Source: Micractinium sp. NFX-FRZ
Lineage: Eukaryota; Chlorophyta; Trebouxiophyceae; Chlorellales; Chlorellaceae
DNA length: 64,000 nt
Assembly (NCBI GenBank): GCA_029339195.1
Contig: JAPTJF010000125.1
Location: 62,001 to 126,000, forward strand
Direction of reading: 5' to 3'
Shown here piece by piece: positions 33,428 to 42,800 of this stretch. Below the pieces are notes generated by a model. That model was not told the origin of the DNA. It made no database searches and saw only the letters and a program-made list of their open reading frames with translations. Each line of letters starts with the position of its first letter. Within the stretch, counting starts at the first letter, position 1. The position numbers and the translations under genes were made by a program.

Positions 33428-36400
33428 TCAGTCCCGCCAGGCCGGCTTCCAGAAGGCCAGAGCCGCCAGCTGGCCGACCGCGACCACAGCGCACACGCCC
33501 ACCAGCCACATCACCGCCGTCTCCAGCTGGGAGTAGTAGCTCTTCTGCGGGGGGCGGTGAACAAACACAAACAAGGGGCCAGCCAGGGGGCAGTCAGTTG
33601 TCTGGCTAACATGCAGAAAATGTGTGGAAGGTTGGGGCGCCTCCAGCTGAGAGCAGTAGCTCTTCTGCGGGGGCTGGGAAGGAAAGGGCCAGGGACAGGT
33701 TCCTCAGCCCCTCCCGTGGCCGCCCACCATAGACAGAGTGCTGAGCTTCATGTTGACGCGTGTTCCTTAGCACCCCTGTTTCCCCCACTCCCCCCCTACT
33801 CCGCCCAACCCCCCCACACACACACTGGGGCAAACACAGGAGGGTCACATTGAAGCTTGTTACTCACCCGACCCGCAACCTTCCCCACTGCCCCGCCAAG
33901 AGACGGGCAGAGCGGTGAGCGGCACCCCACCTGCCCCACCTGCGCGTGCACCCCGCACGGTGCCCAGCGGCACGCGCTTGACGCTTGCTCTTCAGCCCCC
34001 TTGCTGCCCACCCAGACGCAGGCAGATGAGGAGGCGCCCCCACCCGCAGGGTGCCCAGCAGCTCCTGCACCACGCTGAAGCCTGTTCTTCACTCCCCCCA
34101 TACCCCAGTGCCCCCAGAGACGGGCAGAGCGGTGAGCGGCACCCACCCGCCCCACCTGCGCGTGCACCCCGCATGGTGTCCAGCATGCCTCCCCTCCCCC
34201 TCCTCCAGAGACAGGCAGAATGAGGAAGCCCCCCACCATGCCCCCACCTGGGCATGCACCCTCAGAATGTCCAGCAGCTCCTGCATCACGCTGAACCGGT
34301 CGTTGAGCAGCTGCACCCGCTGGTGCACCTCCAGGTACTCGTACACCTGGGGTGGGGGTGGGGGGAGTTGTAAGGGTGGGTGGGAGGTAAGGGTGCGGGT
34401 GGGAGGGTGGAGGGGCGAGGGGAGGTGCACTGGCTGGTGCATTTTCAGGTAACTCGTACACCTGGGTGGAGGGGGGGAGGAGGAACGTGCCAGATGGGAG
34501 GTTCGGCACGGGTGGGGGAAGGCAAGGGCGCACCCGCTGGCGCACCCCCGCTGGTGCACCCCCAGGTACTCGTACACCTGGGGGGAGGGTGCAGGGGAAG
34601 AGTTGAGAGGAAAGGGCGGGGGGAAGGGTTGAGATGGGTGGGAGATACGGGCAGGGCACGGGTAGGGGAACAGGGTACGGGTGGGGGGAGGGGAGGCAAG
34701 CTGCTGGACTTTCATGCTCCCTTGATAAGAGGAGGCCAGCAATGGGGGGGGCGGAGCGCAGGGCAGCTTCGGGGCGGCTACCGACGGGTAGAGGTGACGT
34801 GGAGAACATGTTGTGGGCAAGCACGGGGCCCTTGATGCCACGGCACCCACGCCCTTGGCCTGGTGGGCCGTTGTTGATCCGTCCGCACCGCCGCTGACGC
34901 CCCGCCCGCCCGCCCGCACGCTTGCACCTGCCCATGCCCTCTTACCGACTTGTAGAGCGACCCAATGTTGTCAGGCGCCGAAGTGATGGAGTCTGCAGTG
35001 GGAAACCATGATGGGCAGGGGATCGCGTCAGACGCAGCTGGGGCGCGAAAAGGAGCGGGCTCCACAACACTCCCCGCACTTCAACGCTGGTCCACCCCCA
35101 ACACCCACCCAAGCCGGGGCTCGCAACCACCCCACACCAAACACCGTTCAGGGTGAAAGCTGACGCACCTGGCATGTCCAGCACGCGCCCCAGCAGGTTG
35201 ACCGCTGACATGGACATGAAGAGGTCGCCCAGGTGCTGCAGTGGGGGCAGGTGGAGGGGTGGAGGGGTGGAGGGACGGTCAGCCAAGGAAGTGGAAGGAG
35301 GAGAAGAGGGAGGCAAGAAAGAAAAGCGCAGGATCATGTTCCGTGTGTTTGCCCCTTGTATTTACCCTCTGTTGATCAGCTACCACCCCGCTTCCTCCCA
35401 CCCCTCACGTACCCCGCCGCGCTCAACCCGTGGCCAGCATGTGATCCCCGCACCCATGGCATGGCCAGCATGTGATCCCCGCACTTATCCCATGGCCAGC
35501 ACGCCTGCTCTGCTTGCCTGCATGATCTGCTTCTCGCTGATGGGTATGTCCCCCGTCTCCGCCATCGACACCGGCAGCCGGCTGAGCTGGCGACCCAGCA
35601 CCCGCGTCCGCTCCTCCAGAACACTGCCCAGGGGTGGTGTGCGTGGGAGCAGAGGAGGGTGAGCAATGGCGGGAAACGTACACACCGAATGTGGGGCGCG
35701 CTGCGGTGGCACCCCAGTGCCTGGGGCACACAGCCATAGCGGCGCTGACCAGCAGCAACACAAGCGCACTAGCAGCAAACAAGACACAGCGCCCCCGCAC
35801 CGTCAACAGCACAAAGCGCCAACAACACACAGCACCAGTGGCACACCCCAAAGGCACACAAGCAGTGACGGCTCACAGCACCAGCGGCACACAAGCGGCG
35901 GCGGCCCACCTGAGCTTGGTGGACTGCGCCAGGGCAAACGAGAGGGCCAGCTTGATCTGGGGATCCTCAGCATATCTGGGGGGTGGGAGGGGGCGGGAGG
36001 AGAGGCTTAGAGGGGCGAGGAGGGGGCAGGCGGAAACGCTGAAAGGGGGGGGAAGAGGGGGCGGGAGGAGAGACTGCAGGGTTCAGTAGTACCATGACGT
36101 GGTATTGCTGTCTTGCCTGCAGTGCCGCACCGGCTGGTCATACTCAGAGATGCGGTGCGTACCCCTGCCACCATGCAGTCAACACAACACAGCACTTCCC
36201 TGCCCTCGCCTGTAGTGCAGCGCCAGCTGGTCGTTCTCAATGTGGTGCTTGGGCGCCGAGGTGTAGCGCACCCGCATGCGGTCCACTTCACGCACCGTGG
36301 GGGGCAGGGGGCCCACCATGCATGGCTCCGCCACCTCCCGCAGGATGTAGCTGCAGGGCAGGTGCCAGGTGGGGGGGGGGTGCAGGGGTGAGGAAGGGAG

Positions 36401-38056
36401 GGAGGGGAATGAGAGGCAGGGCAGGTGGCAGGGGGGCCACAATATCCACGCCCTCGCTGTCCAGGCCGTCCCTCCTCAGCCCAGCCCTGCCCAGCCCACT
36501 CACGCCTCCATCTCCTTGCTGAGTCCAAAGCACACGATGCAGCCAAAGTCAAAGTAGAAGACGGAGCTGGCCCTGCAGGACAGGGGAATGGGGACAGGAG
36601 GCAAGGAAGGAAATTGAGGGGGGGGCACAACATGAAGGGAGGTGAAGCAAGGTCAATGTAAAAGATGGAGTGGCCCTGTACAGGGAAGGGAGGCGGACAG
36701 GAAAGACGGAAGAACAAAGGAAGGAGTGCTGGGCAGTGGGGTCAAAGAGCAGTGCAAGCCGCGCTGCCACGCCCCAACAAGGCTTGGCCCCTCCGCCACC
36801 CTGTCACTGCTGCCCTGCCCTGCCGCGCGCCACCACAGCTTTGCCTCTCCGCCAGCCCTCCACCCTGCCACCGCTGCCTTGCCCTGCCCCGCCCCGCCCC
36901 GCCCCGTAACCTATCCCCACGCTGCCCCCGTGCTATGCTCTCACCGCGCGTCCCCCACTCGGTGGAAGTCTGACACCAGCACATCGGCATACGCCTGCAG
37001 TGAGCCTGCAGCAGCAGGGGCACACAAACCGTGTGTGTGTGTGATTGTGGTGCGTGTGGGAAGGGCTCTGCTGGACCTCCATGCCAGCTGGCATGTGCTG
37101 GGCCGCTGCGTCCGGGAGGAATCAGGCGTGCCATTTACCACGGGAGAGTGCAAAGCGTGGCACCCTGCTCCCTGACCTCGCTGCCAGGGCTCACCCTCTC
37201 GCCGCAGGATGGCGTCCTGCAGCGCGTAGCGATCAAACCCTTCTGCCACACAGTGGCACCGCACCCGCTCCGTGACGCCCTGCCCCTGGAACTGCTGGGG
37301 CACCGGCTGCGGGGTGGCGGGGGCAGTAGGGCAGTTAGTGCGGGAAGGAGCGTCAGGAGGGAAGGGGTTCAGGGGACGCTGCGGCAGCCGGGTCAACGGC
37401 GCTCAGGTGCAGGCCAATACTGGGGGCATGTGGCAGACACCGCAGCGGGAATGCACCTGGACTGTTCTCCCTTTCCGTAATGCAAAAGCTGCACACTACA
37501 TTTCACCTCGTCCCTCACCCTGCCCAACCTGCCCCCTCCCCAAGCCCATGCACCGCTTCCCTCGCCTCCCTCGCTCCCTGCACAGGCAACTCACATCTGG
37601 CAGCGGTATCGCCTGCGACGTGGAGGGCTGGTCATAGTCCATGCTCCCAGATTCTCCCCCCAGCATATGATCTGTGTTCAGCTCCCACCCGGGGCCCAGA
37701 GAGACGTGCCGCCCCAGCGTGCGCCCGCTGACGGGCAGCTGCACCGGCGGCACCGGCAGCGGCACCGGCGGCAGGTCGCGCGGGTAGCTGCGCTGCCGCT
37801 GCAGGGGCAGGCAGTGGAAGTGCATGGCGGGGAGGGATGAGTGCCACAAGGCAGGGCCATGCCGAGGCTCGAACAAACTTGACGCCGCTTCGCCGCTCGT
37901 TCCGCCGCTCCCGCCCTGCCCGCCGCGCCCCAAGGCGCTCACCCGCATCTCTCGGTCGATCGGCGCGCTTTTCGAGCGAGCGTCGCGATCCGCACTGGGC
38001 GCCGGAGGCTGCACCACCACCTCAACGGGCAGCGCGGGGCCGGGTAGCGCCTCCAT
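33428..38056 (-). CDS. RMND1/DUF155 family protein with C-terminal membrane helix
   Basis: Twelve exons 5' to 3': 38056-37943, 37798-37595, 37306-37195, 37005-36945, 36572-36504, 36350-36210, 35975-35910, 35623-35518, 35235-35169, 34992-34946, 34346-34248, 33544-33428; 400 residues. Introns after exons 6 and 8 begin with GC. The N-terminal 90 residues are Pro-rich and variable. The conserved domain follows: RCHCVAEGFD, VFYFDFGCIVCFGLSKE, HHIENDQLALHYR, SFALAQSTKLSVLEERT, then helices DLFMSMSAVNLLGRVLDMPD and VYEYLEVHQRVQLLNDRF. It ends with a single hydrophobic helix at about 370-392 and KPAWRD. Family members include yeast Rmd1/Rmd8/Mrx10, human RMND1 (mitochondrial translation) and plant RETARDED ROOT GROWTH. 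No clear mitochondrial presequence is visible, so location is open. Confidence 0.9.
33519..33672 (-). repeat. Duplicated start of DUF155 last exon
   Basis: The real exon start with acceptor (gcag|KSYYSQLE) lies at 33519-33552. A close copy at about 33640-33672 reads gcag|KSYCSQLE within the upstream intron, acceptor included. Confidence 0.85.
33920..34590 (-). repeat. Array of decayed copies around DUF155 exon 11
   Basis: The real exon is 34346-34248. Its first codons with acceptor (ag|VYEYLEVHQ) recur at about 34434-34466 (VYELPENAP) and about 34545-34584 (VYEYLGVHQ). Its interior or end with donor recurs at about 34140-34180, 34040-34085 and 33925-33965. Almost the whole DNA between exon 10 and exon 12 is made of such copies. 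Confidence 0.8.
36112..36250 (-). repeat. Duplicated end of DUF155 exon 6 with GC donor
   Basis: The real end, HYR with donor AG|GCGAGG, is at 36204-36250. The copy at about 36112-36158 ends AG|GCAAGA, so the non-canonical GC donor was duplicated with the exon edge. Confidence 0.75.
36548..36688 (-). repeat. Duplicated start of DUF155 exon 5
   Basis: The real exon start (ASSVFYFDFG) lies at 36548-36580. A decayed copy at about 36651-36688, in the upstream intron, still translates as GHSIFYIDLA. Confidence 0.75.
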
Positions 38057-38404
38057 GGTCGCAAAAGCTGCTCGCTCCTAGTGCAGACGTAACCGCATAA
38101 TCGTGGCGCAAAACAGGTTGACCAGAGACTCAAACGGAGCTTGCCACGACATGCGGTGGCGGCACTCTTGACACGCTGGCAGGGGCGCACGAAAACGGCT
38201 CCAGGCAACCCGATCGCGGTCTTGCATGCCCGCATCGCACATCCGCACGACCGCAGCTCAGCGCAAACCCGCGGAGGCGTGCATCCTCTCGATCGCAGCC
38301 CAGGGGGGGGAGGCAGCCGCCGCACACACGCGCAGGCAGCGTAGGCCGCACAGCTCCAGCCCCTGTTGGCCTAGTGGGAGCGCCGGGGCGCATCACCAGC
38401 CAAC
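38057..38404. promoter_or_regulatory. Divergent intergenic space between DUF155 gene and SmD1
   Basis: Only 348 bp separate the two start codons. The sequence is mixed in composition, with no TATA box or known motif that I can point to. Confidence 0.45.
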
Positions 38405-39437
38405 ATGGTGAAGCTCGTCAGGCAAGTGGCCTGGCAGGGTGCCGAGCACAGCTGGGCAGAGCGCATCTGATGGTGGGCAGGCGCGCCCTGCGCCACGCAG
38501 CCCCCACTGCCGCCCTCCCTGACGCTCCGCCGCCGCCTGCCCGCTTCGCCTGCGGGCCCCTGCCTGTTGCTGCTGACGCCCCTGTCTTCATGCTCTGCAG
38601 GTTCCTGATGAAGCTGTCGAATGAGAAGGTGCAGATAGAGCTGAAGAACGGCACGGTGGTGTACGGCACAATCACGGGTGCGTGGAGGAGCGGGGAGCAG
38701 ATGTTCCTGCCGTGTCGGCGGTGCAGTGCCTGCCAGCCAGCCTCCAGCATGCCAGCTGCTGCCTGGCCATGCTTTCTGCGCAGAGCTGCTGCGTTTGCTG
38801 CTTCATGAAGTGTTGGATGACAGGAAAGTACTTGCACGCCTGTCTGCGCACTCTCGGCTGGCCCCCTTATTTGTCCCCACTTTTCACAGCTAAGCCTCCC
38901 TCATTGGCTGTCGGCCTTGGCGTGGGCGTGGCCTTGCACACGCACCTGAAGACGGTCTAGCTTGCGTCTCGACTCTCATTGTATCACCTGGACATGTCTC
39001 CCCAATCCCGTTGTGCAGGCGTGGACGTGGCGATGAACACGCACCTGAAGACGGTCAAGCTGGTGCCCAAGGGGCAGAACCCCATCAGCGTGCAGCAGAT
39101 GTCGATCCGCGGCAACAACATCCGCTACTACATCCTCCCCGACTCGCTCAACCTCGACACCCTGCTAGGTGCGCTGACGTGCCTGCCTGTTTTGCTGGGG
39201 TGGGTGCCATTTGGGTCGGCTTTGGTGGCTCGATGCTCCCGAGCTTGCGGCTCTGTTGCTTTGTGGGCTGTCATCCCTTGCCCTGCCTCGCCCACAACAC
39301 TCTGTCCCTGCTCTCCCCCGCCTGCAGTTGACCTGGACCAGCCCAAGACGCGGCCGAAGCGGCCGGAGCGGGCGCCAGGAGGCCGCGGGCGTGGGCGTGG
39401 TCGCGGCGGCCGCGGCCGCGGCAGGGGCCGCATGTAA
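38405..39437 (+). CDS. SmD1: Small nuclear ribonucleoprotein SmD1
   Basis: Core Sm-ring subunit of the spliceosomal snRNPs. Four exons: 38405-38421, 38601-38677, 39019-39168, 39328-39437; 117 residues, the usual length. The first exon has only 17 coding bases and its intron starts with GC (AG|GCAAGT). The product opens [20 protein letters not shown], carries the Sm1 motif ([20 protein letters not shown]) and the Sm2 motif ([19 protein letters not shown]), and ends in an RG-repeat tail ([18 protein letters not shown]), a typical arginine-methylation target. Identity is certain from near-continuous match to the eukaryotic family. The codons at the stop (ATGTAA) happen to form a TGTAA. Confidence 0.97.
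38910..39062 (+). repeat. Decayed copy of SmD1 exon 3 start in intron 2
   Basis: The real exon 3 begins [16 protein letters not shown] (39017-39062). About 38910-38962 in the preceding intron reads [13 protein letters not shown] then a TAG stop. There is no usable acceptor AG directly before the copy. Confidence 0.85.
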
Positions 39438-39834
39438 GGGGCCGTGCCGGCCACGCAGCACGGCTTGCGCAGCTGGCGGTGGAACCTGCGCGGCTGTGCC
39501 GCCGGCGCCCCACCCCTGTGTCCGCACGGCAATAGCTTCCGCTGCCGCTGCGGTGCGCGTGACTGGCTTGCCAATCCTGCTCCCTGATTTGTCTGCTGTA
39601 TGCGCGGCCCTCTGCCAACGCTCCGCGGGGGCCCCGCCTCTGCTCTGCCATCACCATTTAGCCTCTCCTTCCCCATTCCTTCTGCTCCCCCCTTCCCTGA
39701 CGTTTCCTCCGACTGGCACACTCCCTCACACATCTGTTACAGCACCGTTACGCAGCACACCACAGAGCAAGCCACTCAGAACTGGCACGCAAACCACAAA
39801 GCAGGTCACAGTTGCAAGCGCTGCCGCGCTACCA
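39438..39834. other. Convergent 3' region between SmD1 and the coiled-coil/M48-like gene
   Basis: About 400 bp shared by two 3' UTRs. It contains TTACA (minus-strand TGTAA) at 39737-39741. No coding sequence is recognised. Confidence 0.6.
39737..39741 (-). terminator. Poly(A) signal TGTAA for the coiled-coil/M48-like gene
   Basis: TTACA on the plus strand, about 95 nt after the stop codon of the minus-strand gene. Confidence 0.55.
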
Positions 39835-42800
39835 TCAACGCCCCGGCCCGGTGGCACCGCACCACTTTTGCAGCTCCCGCACGCGCAGCAGGCTGAGGCT
39901 GACCGAGGTGCCGGCCAGGGTGGCCGTCTCCTCCCGCAGCACCGCCTTGGGCAGCAGCTCTGCAGCTGCCTCCTCTAGCTCCCTCGCCTGCTGCAGCACT
40001 GCCTCCAAGTTGAGCTCGTCCCGCAGCACAGCGCAGCCAGCCGCCTGCTTGACCACGGCAGAGGCCACGGGCCGCCAGCCGCCCAGCACAGACGCCCCCA
40101 CTCGGTCGCAGTACAGGGAGAGGTAGCGCAGCGACCGGCGGAGCAGGGGGTGTATGCGGGAGTGCAGGAAGGGGGCCATGGCGTGGGGCAGACGGCGGGC
40201 CAGCGCGTCGGGGCACAGCGCGGACAGCGCGGACAGCGTGCCCAGCGCCGCCATGCTGCGGCACAGCACCGCCAGCTGGGCAGCCTCCTTGGGGCCGGCT
40301 CCAGGAGCGGCGCCTGCACCCGTGGGCGAGGCCAGCGCTGCGTGGAAGGCCAGGCAGCCTGCTAGCGCCGCCTGCAGCTCTTCTGGCTCCAGCAAATCCA
40401 CCAGCCCACTGGTCAGCACCACAGCACACTGCCAGTCCTGGCTTTCGGCCGACAAAGCCGCCAGGCTGGCACCCAGGCTGCTCTCCTGCAGCACGCTGGG
40501 CTGCAGCAGCACCAGGCCCGTCTCCGAGCTGCCCTTGCTGCTGCTGCTGCTGCTGCTGCCAGCTGTATACGGCGGCGAGCGGGCGCCGGGCACCTGTGAG
40601 GGCGAGATCTCGCTGATGCCGCTGCACCCGCTCTCCTCCGCCTGCAGCGGCGCCGCCGGGCTGCCGTTGAAGCCGTGCAGGCGAGCGTCGCTAGGCAGCA
40701 GGAGGTAGTAGGCTGCCGCCTCGCTGCTGCTCTTGATGTAGATCTGAGGGGTGCACGCCAGGCCCAGCAGGCGGCAGCTCTCCACCGCCAACAGGTACAG
40801 CTGTGGCACCTGCACGCAGGCAGGCCGGTTGGGTGGTGGAGGGGCATCAAAAAAGGAGAGGAGGGCTGAGAGGCAGGCAACCCAAACAACAGGGGCAGCA
40901 GCGCTGTTGGGGAAAGCAGTTTCGTGCAGGCAAGCTGCGGACAGTCTGCACAAATGTCACCATCCAACATGGCAGCCACACCCACTGGCACACTGACACA
41001 CACACCTGCCCCTCGCACCCACCTGGTTCTCTGCCAGGCGAAGCCCCAGGTCCAGCTGGGGCAGGCAGTCGCCCACACCGCCCCCCAGCACCCAGCACAT
41101 CAACTGCTCCACGCCCGGCACGCTGAGCGCCAGGTTGTGCACCTCCGACGCCATGCCGTGGATCTGGTCAGCAGCGGCCGGGTTGAAGGGCTGCGGCAGC
41201 GGCTGGCGCGCGGCGGAGCGCTGGTAGGCGGCGTGCCAGCTGGAGGCGCAGAAGCGGCGCAGCGCGGGCAGCACGACGGCCTCCTGCTGCTGCTGCGCCG
41301 TGCCAGCGCGGCGACGGCTCTGGTACAGGACAAGCGGCACCGTGGCGGCTGCCGTGGAGCTGCCAGCGCAAGCACCGCCGCTGAAGCCAGGCGCTGCGGC
41401 GGCCCAGCCAGGCGCCCCTCCTGCGGCCGCGCTGCCCGCCCCAGGTGCCTCCTCCAGCATGCCCGCCGCCAGCCCAAACATGCCCACCTCGTGCACCGCT
41501 GCGTGCGCTTCCACGCTGACCTGCAGCTGCGCCGCCCGCTGCTGCACGGCACGCCCCTCGACACCGCTCTGCAGCGCCAGGTGGGCGGCCACAAAGTCGG
41601 GCAGCGGCAAAAAGGCGCGCTGCCCACGGCACACTGCCAGGTCGTGCAGCGCTTTGGCCCGGTAGATCTCTTTGACCTGGTGCTGCAGCGCCGCCAGCGA
41701 CAGCACCCGCACAGGGGCCAGCTCCAGGAGCGGCGCCCCAGCGTCGCTGCCAGCCGCACCATCGCCATCACTGCCGCCGCCGCCGCCGCTGCCACTGCTG
41801 CTGCTTTGCGTGCTGTGCAGCACATTGCTGTCGGCGCTGCGGGCGGTGACGGGGCCGCCAGCGCCGGTGCCCCTGCTACTGCTGCAGCCAGCGCCCCCGA
41901 GATTGGCCTCCCACAGCTCGCAGTACTGTGTCTGCACGCCAGCATTGGTCAGGCCGCGCACCGCCCAGGACACCGCCTGCCCCTGCTGCCGCGCACACAT
42001 CTGGCTGAGGCTGTAGATGGCGTCACGCAGCTCCCGTGCCAGCCGCCGGCTCTGGGCATCCAGCCCGTCCCGCTGCTCCCGTGTGGCTGCCAGGTCAGCC
42101 TGCATGGCAGCATGGTTGCAGCGACAAGCGACACGCGCAACAAATCATCCAGAAGTGGTTGTAGCCATGGGCCGGGAGTGTGCCACTTAAAGCACCTACT
42201 TTGGGGGCTCTAGGCACTGCACCCACAATGCACTGCTGCTAACGTTATGAATATGTGCCACTCCAGCCTCATACAAGCGCGTTTGCCACCTCACACCAAC
42301 CTGTACTGCAGCCAGCTGGGAGGCCAGGTCGGCGGCAAGCTCTTGCGCACGCTGCCGAGCAGAGCGCTCCTGCTCATGCAGCTGCACCGCCGCCGTTGTG
42401 CGCGCTGCCTGCTCCGTGCTGCTGCCCACCAGCCGCTCCAGGTGTGCCTCCATCTGGGCCATCTGGGCAGACAGCACTGAAGTGGGCACAGCACTGGAGG
42501 CGGCAAGGGCTGCAGAAAGCTGCCGTGCAGGCGGCGAGTGCTGCACTGCCGGCAAGGCTGTCGGCCCAGGCGGCGTCCTGGCCCTCTGCTGCCCTGCTGC
42601 TGCTGCTGCTGGCGCAAGCGCTGATGATGCCGGCGACAGTCCTGCTACGGTGGGACTGGACTTTGCACTCCTACCAGCCAACTTGGACACTATGGCAGGC
42701 AGCCGGGCACGCTCCAACCGTGGTGAGCCCAGCAGCTCAGCAGGGAGGCCCGCCAGGTCAGCAGCCAGTGCCTCGGCGATGCCAGCTGGCACCGCTGCTA

